Source: Abditibacterium sp.
GTDB lineage: Bacteria; Armatimonadota; Abditibacteriia; Abditibacteriales; Abditibacteriaceae
Length of the DNA stretch: 64,000 bases
Direction of reading: 5' to 3'
Assembly (NCBI GenBank): GCA_030448265.1
Contig: JAUJNG010000002.1
Span: forward strand, 372,001 to 436,000
Part shown: piece by piece, positions 1 through 8,464 of the stretch
How the letters are laid out: every line of letters begins with the position of its first letter
Position numbering within the stretch: the first letter of the stretch is position 1
Notes under the pieces: generated by a model
The model's database searches: none
The model's input: only the letters and a program-made list of their open reading frames with translations
Told to the model about the DNA's origin: nothing
Translations under genes and position numbers: made by a program

Positions 1-2014
1 CCGACGCAACGATATCGGAATCAAAAGCGAGCGCCTTCTCGATCTTCTCGAAGATGCCCACGAAATCCAGCACGAAACCGACCGGCTTCACTTGGCCGTC
101 ATCATCTTCATAGGGCCGGTTGACGCGCGCGATGGCTTGTAGCAAAACGTGATCGCGCATCGGCTTGTCAAGATACATGCAATACAAGATCGGTGCGTCG
201 AAGCCGGTCAGCAGCTTTTCGGTCACGATGAGGATTTTTGGCGCCTCGTTCTTCTTGGTGAACGACTTGCGAACCGCTTTTTCCTGTTCTTCGCTGAGGT
301 AATGCTCTTTGAGATCGGCGGAATCGTTGTGCGCGGGCGAATAGACGACCTGCGAATATTCGGGCGGCAAATACTTGTCGAGTTCTCGTTTATAAAGCAC
401 GCACGCTTCCCTATCGACGCCGACCATGAACGCCTTGAAGCCCATCGGCTCCACGTTCTCACGGAAGTGCTGCGCGACATAAGCGGCGATTTTCGCCACG
501 CGCGCCGGTGCCTTCATCATCTCCTTCAAGACGACGGCCTTGCCCAGAACCGCGTTGAGTTCCTCCACATCGGCCACGCCTTCGGCATCGCGCAAGTCCA
601 GAAACTCGCGCTCCAAGGTTTGGCGTTCGACGCGCATCTCGGAAGGCGCGAGGGCGTAGTTGAGCTGCACCGTCGTGCCGTCTTCGATGGATTCGGCGAT
701 GGAGTATTTGTCGAGGTAGCCTTGCGGATCGCCGCCGCCGAAGACTTTGAAAGTGCCTTTGCCTCGGCTCAGGTTGTCGATGGGCGTGCCGGTGAAACCG
801 ATATAAGTCGCGTTGGGCAGCGCGGCCATCAGGTAGTTGCCCAGGTCGCCGCCCGTGGTGCGATGCGCCTCATCCACCAAGACAACGACGCCCTCGCGGG
901 TGTTGATGTCGGCGGGGATGTCATCGAACTTGTGAACCATCGAGACGACCAAACCGCGATAGTCGCTCTTGAAGATGCGCTGCAAATCGGTTTTGCTCTG
1001 CGCGACTTCGACGCTGCCGATGCCGTAAGCGGTGATGTTTTTGAACAACTGCGCTTCGAGTTCGGTGCGGTCAACCAGCATCAGCACCGTCGGCTTTTCG
1101 CTCGGTTTATCGGCGTTGTCGGTTCCACTCCCGCGTAGCAAGCGCGAAGCGATGGTGATCATCGTCAGCGTTTTTCCGCTGCCCTGCGTGTGCCAGATGA
1201 GGCCGCGCTTCTGCATTGGATCGGCGACGCGATCCAGGACGCTTTCGACCGCCCGCGTTTGGTGCTGGCGCAGAATAATTTTTTGGAGTTCGTCGTTTTG
1301 CGAGAGGAAAATGACGTAATCGCGCAGCACCTCCAGAAACCGCTCGCGCCCGAAGAACGCTTTCACTTTGCGCTCGAAATCGCCGCTTTCTTCGTCTTTC
1401 CAGTTGAAGAGCGCCCGCCGCGTCGTGCTCCAGGTTCCGCCGTAGAAGAAATCGAACAGCTGCGTGACCTCGAAGACCTGCGCCGAAGTGAAGAGTTCGG
1501 GCGTTTCGCGGTGGTAACGGCGAATCTGATCCACGCCCTGAGTGAGGCCGTCCTTTTTGCCCGCCGCTTTCGCTTCGCAGATGGCGACCGGCACGCCGTT
1601 GATGCAAAACACAACGTCCGCGCGGTTCTTGAACGCCGTTCCCTGCTGCGCCCATTCGTCGGTGACGTGGAAGCGGTTGGCATCGGGGTTGTCGAAGTCG
1701 AGGAGGCGCACGTTGCGCTCGCGGTTTTCTGATGCCACGAACACGGAGTTCTCGCCGCGCAGCCAGCCGAGCGCGTCTCGGTTGCCTTCGATAGTCGGGC
1801 GCAGCAGGTTTAGCTTGCGGATGATTTCGCCGACGTTCTTTTCATCGACAACGCCAGGATTGAGCGCCACGAGTTGCGCCCGCAGCACGTCTTCGAGGTA
1901 AAGCCCTTTGTCGCCGCCGCGCAGTTCGAGCGCCGTTGCGGGCGAAAGGTTCTCCCAGCCGATTTGAGCGGCGTATTTCAGGATTGGATTTTGGACGGCA
2001 GAGCGTTCGGACAT
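1..2014 (-). CDS. hsdR: Type I restriction enzyme, R (endonuclease/translocase) subunit, 3' part cut by window edge
   Basis: Motor and nuclease subunit of a type I restriction complex; it translocates and cleaves DNA lacking the host methylation. About 671 residues are visible from the ATG at 2014; the C-terminus lies beyond position 1. An N-terminal nuclease segment with the E-x-K signature (VAICEAKA) is followed by the superfamily 2 helicase motifs: Walker A TQGSGKT near residue 278, DEAH in VDEAHRTTGG, motif III GFTGTP and motif VI QAIARVNR. The gene begins 3 nt after the stop of the hicA-like gene, so it is probably expressed from the hsdM promoter together with everything between. No frameshift is visible in the part present. 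Family assignment is firm; the specificity cannot be read from the sequence. Confidence 0.96.
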   Translation of the reverse strand, partial: MSERSAVQNPILKYAAQIGWENLSPATALELRGGDKGLYLEDVLRAQLVALNPGVVDEKNVGEIIRKLNLLRPTIEGNRDALGWLRGENSVFVASENRERNVRLLDFDNPDANRFHVTDEWAQQGTAFKNRADVVFCINGVPVAICEAKAAGKKDGLTQGVDQIRRYHRETPELFTSAQVFEVTQLFDFFYGGTWSTTRRALFNWKDEESGDFERKVKAFFGRERFLEVLRDYVIFLSQNDELQKIILRQHQTRAVESVLDRVADPMQKRGLIWHTQGSGKTLTMITIASRLLRGSGTDNADKPSEKPTVLMLVDRTELEAQLFKNITAYGIGSVEVAQSKTDLQRIFKSDYRGLVVSMVHKFDDIPADINTREGVVVLVDEAHRTTGGDLGNYLMAALPNATYIGFTGTPIDNLSRGKGTFKVFGGGDPQGYLDKYSIAESIEDGTTVQLNYALAPSEMRVERQTLEREFLDLRDAEGVADVEELNAVLGKAVVLKEMMKAPARVAKIAAYVAQHFRENVEPMGFKAFMVGVDREACVLYKRELDKYLPPEYSQVVYSPAHNDSADLKEHYLSEEQEKAVRKSFTKKNEAPKILIVTEKLLTGFDAPILYCMYLDKPMRDHVLLQAIARVNRPYEDDDGQVKPVGFVLDFVGIFEKIEKALAFDSDIVAS

Positions 2015-2017
2015 GGT

Positions 2018-2257
2018 TTAAAGTGTGGCTAATAGGTCGTCGCGGGAGACGCCTTTGTGGTCGGCAACAGCGCGCAGAATGGCGTTGAGAGTGCCAAGGC
2101 GCAAAGGGTCGTGATTGGGAATCGAAATGCGGTGGTGGGACGGGTCATCGGTTTCCAGGATGATGTGGCTGCCGCGCTGATGCACGACGGCGTAGCCCCA
2201 CGAACGGCACAGTCCCGCCGCCAACTCCGCGCCCGATAGGTTGCGCGGCAGTCTCAT
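2018..2257 (-). CDS. hicA: HicA-family toxin (putative mRNA interferase)
   Basis: A 79-residue basic protein of the HicA/YcfA family, small double-stranded-RNA-binding-fold toxins that cleave mRNA. It has the family pattern: N-terminal SGAELAAGLCRSWGY helix, then the catalytic strand QRGSHIIL with the conserved glycine-serine-histidine (His31), then ISIPNHDPLRLGTLNAILR. The ATG at 2257 overlaps the stop of the upstream hicB-like gene in an ATGA. The hicB-then-hicA order occurs in many HicAB pairs. The unusual feature is the location, between hsdS and hsdR of a type I restriction operon. Toxicity is inferred from the family, not shown. Confidence 0.88.
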   Translation of the reverse strand: MRLPRNLSGAELAAGLCRSWGYAVVHQRGSHIILETDDPSHHRISIPNHDPLRLGTLNAILRAVADHKGVSRDDLLATL

Positions 2258-2463
2258 GTGGCGCTCAGAACTTCGTCGCGCACCAGATGCAGACGGATGA
2301 CGGTCGGCGCGATCTGGTCGAAGAAATAGGCGGCGACGGCTTCGCGCACATTGTCGCGCAACTCGTTCCAGGTGTCGGCCTGCGTGAAAATGTCATGCGT
2401 TAGGCATTCGGCGCAGAAGCCGCCATCGGATTCTTGGGTGATTTCAAAAACTAATTCGTTCAT
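2254..2463 (-). CDS. hicB: HicB-family antitoxin (short form)
   Basis: A 69-residue protein with the HicB/UPF0150 N-terminal fold: FEITQESDGGFCAECLTHDIFTQADTWNELRDNVREAVAAYF. This is the partially degraded RNase H-like domain that neutralises HicA. It ends shortly after that domain and has no C-terminal helix-turn-helix or ribbon-helix-helix, so unlike many HicB proteins it is unlikely to bind an operator by itself. Its ATG overlaps the stop of the 88-residue gene upstream by 4 nt and its stop overlaps the hicA start by 4 nt. Tight coupling with hicA supports a toxin-antitoxin pair. Confidence 0.85.
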   Translation of the reverse strand: MNELVFEITQESDGGFCAECLTHDIFTQADTWNELRDNVREAVAAYFFDQIAPTVIRLHLVRDEVLSAT

Positions 2464-2726
2464 CCGAGTTTCTCCATCAAATACTCGTCGCGCATTCGGG
2501 CGATGTCTTCATCGCTTGGCGGCGGCCCATCGCCTCGTAAAACGCCGTGCAGACGTTGCGCCGCCGCGCGTCGTCGCTCGCGTTGTGCCTCTTGTGGCTC
2601 GTCATGCCCCGCGCCGTTTTCGGGCGTGTCGTTGCCCTTGAGCCGTCGCTCTATCTCGCGCGCGGGTGTTTGCTGTTCATCGCGGGTCAAAGCCTCGAAT
2701 TCCTGGATCAGTTGTTGCGTCGTCAT
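2460..2726 (-). CDS. Small acidic antitoxin-like protein
   Basis: An 88-residue, strongly charged protein: N-terminal MTTQQLIQEFEALTRDEQ, a central stretch rich in Glu, Arg and Gln, and a C-terminal helix ending SDEDIARMRDEYLMEKLG. The C-terminal pattern resembles the toxin-wrapping tails of small VapB/Phd-type antitoxins, but no DNA-binding domain is recognisable, so the function is unassigned. It is translationally coupled on both sides (4-nt overlaps with hsdS upstream and hicB downstream). It may be a third component of the HicBA module or a separate antitoxin that has lost its partner. Confidence 0.6.
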   Translation of the reverse strand: MTTQQLIQEFEALTRDEQQTPAREIERRLKGNDTPENGAGHDEPQEAQRERRRAAAQRLHGVLRGDGPPPSDEDIARMRDEYLMEKLG

Positions 2727-4000
2727 TGCGTCCTCCGGTCGTTCATTGAGATGAGCGCGGCGGTCGAAAGCCGCCCACTCATCAACTCTTCCAACAGCGC
2801 GCGAAACAGTTCATCCAGTCGCGCGGTTTCCTCATTTAATGCCGCAATTTTTTCGTCCGTGCCCGCCAAGGCATTACAGATCAATTGCTGTTCTTTCAAG
2901 TCTGGGAAAACAGTGGGAAAAGCCTTCAACTTCGCACTGTTGATACAGGCCAAATTCGTTGTCCGATGTGCAACTGAAAGGAAGTAATTCTTGCCGTAGG
3001 GACTCTGAAAGAGGTAGGATAAAAATTGTGGTGTCAGCTTGTCTCGATCTGTTCTTACGGCGAAAACGTGATTTTGGTGAATGCAGTTTTCGATTTGACC
3101 ATCCCACACAAAACCCCGTCCTAATTTATCGGCGTCGCCGCCCTCGGTAACAACAACATCTCCGACCTTCAGCAAATAACGAGTGGCCTCTGATTCACGG
3201 ATTGTGATGTGCTTGATTTCGGTTAAATCTAAATACCCATCCTGAACGTTGGCAACTCGGAGATATGGTAAGTCAAGTGTCCCCGCATCTTTGAAGTTGC
3301 GCCCTTTTGCTGCGCCTGTCTGAACCCCTGCACACTGATTTAAAGTCATCGCGCACCAATATTCAGGCACAAATCCGTATAAAGTTTTGCGACTTTTGAC
3401 GGTTTTAGCTGATGCACCTTGCGAAAACAATTTACGCATCAGTGCTGCTTTGCGCTCACCTTCAAGTTCTATCTCACCTCGTCGGGCGTCTTTGGCATCC
3501 TGCACGGCGCGCAAACTGGCGGCGATGGCGCGCTGTTCGGGCAAGGGCGGAAAGTTGATTTCCGCTCGTGCGATGTGCGACAAGTTCAAAAACGGCAGAG
3601 TCGAACCTGATGAGTCCGTCGCCAATTTTAGAGTCTTGAGCGCGAAAAGTAGAAACCAATTGTCTGCTACGTTTGGTTTCGCGTTGACAACAGCCAAATG
3701 GCTCACAACATAGCAGTCAAGTGGCAAAAGAGCACGCTTTTCCAGATGTATGGACGCGCCACTTTTGGGCAGGACGATGCTATCGCGTTTAAACAAACGC
3801 AGTTTGTAGTCTGCAACCGCCTTGTCGTTGATGCTATCCCACTCACTCAGGTAATCACTTATGCCGTCAAAGTGCTTGACACGCACAAATGGCAACGCGC
3901 CGCCGAAGTAATGTTGACCTTGCGGCGCATTGCCGCCCGCCTCGACCTCGGCTATCTCGCCCAACTTCACGCGGCGCCAACCGCTTGGCAACTCGCTCAT
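2723..4000 (-). CDS. hsdS: Type I restriction enzyme, S (specificity) subunit
   Basis: DNA-recognition subunit shared by the methylase and restriction complexes. The start is the ATG at 4000, which overlaps the hsdM stop in ATGA; it gives the canonical beginning MSELPSGWRRVKLGEIAEV, and 425 residues in all. Two target-recognition domains are visible, each closing with a conserved coiled-coil spacer: the first with NFPPLPEQRAIAASLRAVQ and a long charged helix, the second with FPDLKEQQLICNALAGTDEKI. Two half-repeats are the normal architecture for recognising a bipartite site. A longer reading frame upstream of 4000 is hsdM sequence in another frame and is not part of the gene. Confidence 0.95.
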   Translation of the reverse strand: MSELPSGWRRVKLGEIAEVEAGGNAPQGQHYFGGALPFVRVKHFDGISDYLSEWDSINDKAVADYKLRLFKRDSIVLPKSGASIHLEKRALLPLDCYVVSHLAVVNAKPNVADNWFLLFALKTLKLATDSSGSTLPFLNLSHIARAEINFPPLPEQRAIAASLRAVQDAKDARRGEIELEGERKAALMRKLFSQGASAKTVKSRKTLYGFVPEYWCAMTLNQCAGVQTGAAKGRNFKDAGTLDLPYLRVANVQDGYLDLTEIKHITIRESEATRYLLKVGDVVVTEGGDADKLGRGFVWDGQIENCIHQNHVFAVRTDRDKLTPQFLSYLFQSPYGKNYFLSVAHRTTNLACINSAKLKAFPTVFPDLKEQQLICNALAGTDEKIAALNEETARLDELFRALLEELMSGRLSTAALISMNDRRTQ

Positions 4001-5649
4001 GCCGCCACCTCTTCCGATGCGGCGCTCGTCAGGTGCAATTTGGCCAGCACGTCCCCAAGTTTGGCGTCGGCGTTCTCGCGGGCGGTTTGGGCGCTTTCGA
4101 GGTCGCGCAAAATGTCGTGAATGGGACGGTGCGTCAGCTTTTCGTTCACGTCCACGAACCCCGATGGGCTGAGGTTGTAATCGGCTTCGCGCGCCTGTTC
4201 GAGCGTGATGACCTTCGACAGCTTTTCGCGCGTTTCCCACGCGCGCCACACCTCGGCGATGGAGGCGATGCCGTCGTCCGTCAGCACGTTTTTGGGCTTT
4301 TCCTTGCGGAAGAATTGGCTGGCGTTGACGAGCAGAATCTCGTTCTTGCGAGCTTCCGGCTTGTGGCGGTTGAGCAGCAGAATGATGCCTGGCGCTGTCG
4401 TGTTGTAAAACAGGTTTTCCGGCAACAGCACGACGCCCTCGATCAAATCTTCTTCCACGAACTTCTGACGAATCGTTTTCTCTTTGTTGCTTGATTTGGA
4501 GCCGGAACCGCGCGAAACGGCGCCGGTGTCCAGCACGATGGCGGCGCGTCCCGACTCTTTGAGCGAGGCCAAAATGTGCTGCGCCCAGCCCCAGTCCGCC
4601 GAAGAAGCTGACGCCGAACCGCGCTCGAAGCGGCCCCATTTGTCATTGGAGTAGAAACTTTCGGTGTAGTTGTCCTGATTCCACATCGGATTGGCGACGA
4701 CGTAATCGAAGCTCTTCAACCCCGCGCCCTCGGCGGAAAAGCCAGGTTTGGTGAAGGTGTCGCCGATGGCGAAGCGGCTGCCGGTGTAGTCGTGCAGGAA
4801 CATATTCATCTTGGCGATGGCGAAAGTCACCGGATTAAGTTCCTGCCCGTAAAGCTGCGGCGCCTGCGATTTCTTTTCGGGATGCGCGGCCTCGAAAGTG
4901 GCCCGCGCCTTGATGAGCAGACCACCGGAGCCACACGTCGGGTCATAAACCGTCGAGTAGGGCGCGACATCCAGCAACTGCGCCATCAGGTCGCCGACTT
5001 CTTTGGGCGTGTAGAATTCACCCGCGCTTTGCCCCTGTCCCTCGGCGAATTTCCGCAGCAAATACTCGTAAGCACGGCCCAAGATGTCCGCTTCGGCGTT
5101 TCGCAGTCCCAGGCGGTGCCGCGCCACGATTTCGACCAGCGTCCCCAACCGATCATCGTCCAAAGTGCGTTGCCCGCTCTGGCGCTCGTTGTAATCCTTC
5201 ACGTCCAGCACGCCCTGCAAATCGGGGTTGAGCCGCGCCACTTCGCGCATCGCGTCGGTGATGAACTCGCCGAGCGTGCCGTCCGCGGCATGATTGCGAA
5301 TCGCCTTCCACGCGTAACCTTCGGGAATGTAAAAGCGCACGATGGGCGCGCGACCTTCTTTGAGCGCGTTTTCGTGGTCGTCGTGGATGATTTGACGCGC
5401 GAACTCGTCATCGCCGAACTCTTCGACTTTGGCCTCGAATTCGTCATCGAACACATCGGAAAGGCGCTTATAGAAAACCAGCGGCAGGATGAAGTCCTTG
5501 AATTTGGGCGCGTCTTGAGCGCCGCGAATGGCGCAGGCCGCGTCCCACAACCAGGTTTCCAGCGTAGGGATGTCGAGTTGTCGGGTTTTGGGATCGGGCG
5601 CGAAAAGTCCGCTCAGCGCGGTTCCGTTGCGTTCGTTGATTGATGGCAT
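3997..5649 (-). CDS. hsdM: Type I restriction-modification system, M (N6-adenine methyltransferase) subunit
   Basis: S-adenosylmethionine-dependent N6-adenine methyltransferase, 550 residues, that with HsdS protects the host recognition site. It has an N-terminal helical HsdM domain (residues about 30-190), the SAM-binding motif DPTCGSGG (236-243), the catalytic motif NPMW (320-323; usually NPPF/NPPY, the Met being a tolerated variant) and a C-terminal HsdS-contact region. It is the first gene of the minus-strand operon and is followed without a gap by hsdS. The upstream 254-bp spacer to the divergent DUF932 gene should hold its promoter. Confidence 0.96.
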   Translation of the reverse strand: MPSINERNGTALSGLFAPDPKTRQLDIPTLETWLWDAACAIRGAQDAPKFKDFILPLVFYKRLSDVFDDEFEAKVEEFGDDEFARQIIHDDHENALKEGRAPIVRFYIPEGYAWKAIRNHAADGTLGEFITDAMREVARLNPDLQGVLDVKDYNERQSGQRTLDDDRLGTLVEIVARHRLGLRNAEADILGRAYEYLLRKFAEGQGQSAGEFYTPKEVGDLMAQLLDVAPYSTVYDPTCGSGGLLIKARATFEAAHPEKKSQAPQLYGQELNPVTFAIAKMNMFLHDYTGSRFAIGDTFTKPGFSAEGAGLKSFDYVVANPMWNQDNYTESFYSNDKWGRFERGSASASSADWGWAQHILASLKESGRAAIVLDTGAVSRGSGSKSSNKEKTIRQKFVEEDLIEGVVLLPENLFYNTTAPGIILLLNRHKPEARKNEILLVNASQFFRKEKPKNVLTDDGIASIAEVWRAWETREKLSKVITLEQAREADYNLSPSGFVDVNEKLTHRPIHDILRDLESAQTARENADAKLGDVLAKLHLTSAASEEVAA

Positions 5650-5903
5650 AGGTGGACGTTGAAAGAGTGTCTCCTAAACATTATCTCACGCTCACGATAG
5701 CAGAAGAAAGCGGCATTTCCCATCTTGGTTTAGAGACAGCGTTGCTCGCGTGCAATTCTATTGGTGCTGTAATGACGGCTCATCTAAAGTGCGGAGGAAG
5801 AGTGAGGCTGACACCAAAACGTCAGTTTCAAATCACCCCTCTTCGCACGTTGAAAAGACGATTTTTCAAAGAACGTTTTCTCGACGTGAAGCAAGGAAGC
5901 GCG
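5650..5903. promoter_or_regulatory. Divergent intergenic region between hsdM and the DUF932 gene
   Basis: This 254-bp spacer separates the leftward restriction operon from the rightward DUF932/nuclease operon. The frame of the DUF932 protein stays open upstream to 5652, but that part has no family similarity, and a good ribosome site (AAGGA at 5893-5897) lies in front of the ATG at 5904. I therefore treat 5650-5903 as regulatory. Promoters for both directions must lie here by exclusion; I could not pick convincing -35/-10 boxes. Confidence 0.45.
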
Positions 5904-7103
5904 ATGATCCGCGAAAAGTTGAGCCTCGATGAAGTTCACGAGAAGGTCAAAGCCGATGCGCTCGGCAAATGGGACGCTTTCGTTCCCAAAGACCAACTGA
6001 TCGTCCATGACGGACGAATGCTGCTGCCGCAATGCCCTCAAAGTGGCGACTCCGACGAACTGTCGCTCTCGCCCTGGGCGACGATGCAGATGTGCCAGCG
6101 ACTCGGCATCCCGACCGCTTACTACCGCAAGTGCCCGCCCGATCTGCGCGACGCGCAGGCCAACCACTGGCTGCAACACGGTCACACCAAGACGAGCGGA
6201 AAAAACAATGGTAGCAACGGACACCACAACGCTCCCAAGCGTGAACGGTGGCTGTTGCGCGCCAAAGGTGAAACCCTGCGCGGCGTGCTGTCGGAACACT
6301 ACACCTCGATGGACGATGTGCAGTTACTCGACAGCCTGCGCCCGGTTCTAAACGGCCACTACCAAGTGGATTGGTTCGGACTGAGCGACGAGTCGTTGCA
6401 CTTGCGCGTGGTCGATCCGCGACTGACCCAGGAGGTGCTGAAAGACGACGCGCTCAGCGCAGGCGTCCACATTAGCAACTCCGAAGTCGGCGCGCGAAGC
6501 GTAGTGGTGGATGCACTAGTGTGGAGGCTGGTTTGTTCCAACGGATTGATTCGCCTCGTCAAAGGCAAATCGCTCTTGCGGCAACGCCACATCCACATCT
6601 CGACGCCGCGCTTCGAGGTTGCACTCGAAGAAGCGGTCGCTCAAGCGGTGCAAAGCTCGCACGAGTTCGTGCAAGGGATGAAAGCCACAACTAAGCAACC
6701 GGTGCCCGACGTAGAAAAGGCGCTGGAGAAGCTGGGCATCCGCTTCGGACTTCCTCAGAGCGTTCAGGATGCGGCGAAGCAATCAATCCTGAACGAGCGG
6801 ACCGATCAGCAACATACGGTCTATGGGTTGGTCAACGGCCTCACCCGCGCCGCGCAAGCGTTGCCGGACGAAGAGCGTTACAGCTTGGAAGTGCTGGCCG
6901 GGCGGCTCGTTGAATCAGGGTTGCAAGGCTTTGATGGCAACGAATCGAATGGCCGGAGTCACAAAGCCAACGTGATTCCTGATCATCACGATGACGACGA
7001 AGAAGAAACCCCCTGGTCAGTGGTGGAAGTCGCACGCGAGATGTTCGATGCCGAGGTCATGAGCGTAGTGCCTCATCGCAAGATGGCGGAGGTAGGACGA
7101 TGA
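5904..7103 (+). CDS. DUF932 (phage/plasmid-like) domain protein
   Basis: A 399-residue protein of the DUF932 family, found on phages, plasmids and integrative elements next to recombination genes; its biochemical role is unknown. Family hallmarks are the TAYYRKCPPDLRDAQANHWL region, the central GVLSEHYTSMDDVQLLDSL segment and the ISNSEVGARSVVVDALVWRL and CSNGLIR stretches. The start at 5904 is preferred over an upstream in-frame start at 5652 because it follows AAGGA and begins MIREKLSLDEVHEKV, where family similarity begins. Residues about 170-190 form a Gly/Asn-rich linker. The last 30 residues are acidic. The stop overlaps the next start in ATGA. Confidence 0.85.
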   Translation: MIREKLSLDEVHEKVKADALGKWDAFVPKDQLIVHDGRMLLPQCPQSGDSDELSLSPWATMQMCQRLGIPTAYYRKCPPDLRDAQANHWLQHGHTKTSGKNNGSNGHHNAPKRERWLLRAKGETLRGVLSEHYTSMDDVQLLDSLRPVLNGHYQVDWFGLSDESLHLRVVDPRLTQEVLKDDALSAGVHISNSEVGARSVVVDALVWRLVCSNGLIRLVKGKSLLRQRHIHISTPRFEVALEEAVAQAVQSSHEFVQGMKATTKQPVPDVEKALEKLGIRFGLPQSVQDAAKQSILNERTDQQHTVYGLVNGLTRAAQALPDEERYSLEVLAGRLVESGLQGFDGNESNGRSHKANVIPDHHDDDEEETPWSVVEVAREMFDAEVMSVVPHRKMAEVGR

Positions 7104-7891
7104 GACTCAGCGCCACCCGCATTAAGACGTATCTGACCTGCCCCCGGCAGTTCCGCTACATCTACATCGATGAACTTCCGCGCGTGCCGACGACTCCCCT
7201 GCTGTTCGGCTCGGCGATGCACGAAACGCTGTGCTGGCTGCACGAGTGCCGCATGGAAAACGGCGCTTTGGCGAACATCGAACAAGCGATGCAAGACTTT
7301 CAGCAGCGGTGGAACGATCTGCTGCAAGCGCAAGCTCCGGTCTTCAAACCGGGCATGACGTCGCAGGATTACGAGGCGATGGCGCGGCAAATGCTGGCCG
7401 TTCACCTCAAGGTCAGCCGCAAGGCTACTGTTCCGCTTCTATTGGAGTTCCCGTTCGAGGTCGCTATCGGCGAACACACGCTCGTCGGCATCCTCGACCG
7501 AGTAGATGAAGGTGAAACGGGTCTGGTGGTCATGGACTACAAGACCGGCTCCCGCAAACCTTCAGCGCGCGATGTTGAAGCCGATTTGCAACTCACCATC
7601 TATGCGTTCGGCGTGCAGCAGATGTTCGGGCTGCCTGTCGAAAAGGTGATCTGTCATTGGCTGCGCGATGGAGTAGATTTAGTCAGCACTCGCGACAAGA
7701 ATGATTTCGCTTGGCTCGCTGATGAAATCGTGCCGTATATCGCTAATGGTGTTGAAAGCCAGAACTTTGCACCGAAGCCGGGTTATTGGTGCCGTTGGTG
7801 TGACTTCCGTGAGCTGTGCCAGGCCGAAAACTCTGGCCAAAACGCGGACGTGAACGGAGGAAGTGCCTCATGGCCTATGCAGTCCAACTGA
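7100..7891 (+). CDS. RecB/Cas4-like PD-(D/E)XK nuclease with Fe-S cysteines
   Basis: A 263-residue nuclease of the PD-(D/E)XK superfamily. Visible elements: LSATRIKTYLTCPRQFRY at the N-terminus with Cys14, the FGSAMHETL motif with His41, the acidic GILDRVDEG strand, the catalytic VMDYKTGS (D-x-K), the QLTIYAFGVQQMFG helix with the usual Gln-x-x-x-Tyr, and the C-terminal cysteines of WCRWCDFRELC near residues 231-240. Cys14 plus the three C-terminal cysteines match the 4Fe-4S arrangement of AddB/Cas4-type nucleases. No cas genes or repeat array are nearby, so a role in element recombination or end processing is more likely than CRISPR adaptation. It is translationally coupled to the DUF932 gene. 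Confidence 0.88.
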   Translation: MRLSATRIKTYLTCPRQFRYIYIDELPRVPTTPLLFGSAMHETLCWLHECRMENGALANIEQAMQDFQQRWNDLLQAQAPVFKPGMTSQDYEAMARQMLAVHLKVSRKATVPLLLEFPFEVAIGEHTLVGILDRVDEGETGLVVMDYKTGSRKPSARDVEADLQLTIYAFGVQQMFGLPVEKVICHWLRDGVDLVSTRDKNDFAWLADEIVPYIANGVESQNFAPKPGYWCRWCDFRELCQAENSGQNADVNGGSASWPMQSN

Positions 7892-8412
7892 CTATTTCGA
7901 CCGGCAACAAAGTGAGCCTTAATTACCAATCTCAGGAAGTTGCTGTATCGCTCTGCTATCAACTGGAGCGCGAAGATCACGACTTGATGCAGGTGGTTGA
8001 AGAGAAATCAGAGGAAGTGGCCAAAGCGCATCAAAAAGCCTGGAGTTGTCTTCGCGACGCCAAAGTATCGGCGGAGCGTGTGCCTTCGCATGGACAACAA
8101 GAGATCGCAGTCCCAAACCCAGTTACTTCGTCTGCCACATCTTCAAGTACAACCCCTTTAGAAGAGGCGACACCGGAAGATGTTGAACTCTTAACTTCTG
8201 GTCAACGGACAGCCTTGCAGATGCTTCTCTCTCATGCCAAGTGGAGTGAAGAGCAGGTAGCCGAACGCCTAACTACTCAATTTGGCTGTTCCAATCTGGA
8301 GCATCTAACGCAACGACAGGCTGCCCGATGGCTGCTGGAACTTCAGCGCGAGGAGCGCGAGAAGGCCCAGTCGCAGAGGCAAAACGTCACCAAATCCAAC
8401 GGCACGCCATAA
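7870..8412 (+). CDS. Small protein with UBA-like C-terminal domain of phage/plasmid recombination proteins
   Basis: A 180-residue protein. The start is the ATG at 7870 behind GGAGGAAG; it overlaps the end of the nuclease gene by 22 nt. The N-terminal 60 residues (MAYAVQLTISTGNKVSLNYQ) are predicted beta then helix, the middle is a Ser/Thr/Pro linker, and residues about 105-155 (SGQRTALQMLLSHAKWSEEQ ... LTQRQAARWLLELQ) match the small helical domain found at the C-termini of many Rad52/RecT-type annealing proteins and RecB-like proteins. No annealing domain is present. It is probably an accessory factor of the two genes before it. The last gene of the operon; a terminator follows. Confidence 0.6.
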   Translation: MAYAVQLTISTGNKVSLNYQSQEVAVSLCYQLEREDHDLMQVVEEKSEEVAKAHQKAWSCLRDAKVSAERVPSHGQQEIAVPNPVTSSATSSSTTPLEEATPEDVELLTSGQRTALQMLLSHAKWSEEQVAERLTTQFGCSNLEHLTQRQAARWLLELQREEREKAQSQRQNVTKSNGTP

Positions 8413-8430
8413 CGGTTTGCCTCATCCATG

Positions 8431-8464
8431 CCCGTGTTCACTTCATGATGAACGCGGGTTTTTT
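8431..8464 (+). terminator. Rho-independent terminator after the DUF932/nuclease operon
   Basis: CCCGTGTTCA (8431-8440) pairs with TGAACGCGGG (8449-8458), with one wobble pair, around an 8-nt loop and is followed by six T residues. It sits 18 nt after the stop of the UBA-like gene. Confidence 0.85.

Noticed and set aside
7100-7891. Cas4 of a CRISPR-Cas system
   Set aside because: The fold and cysteines fit, but there are no cas1/cas2 or other cas genes and no repeat-spacer array anywhere in the window.
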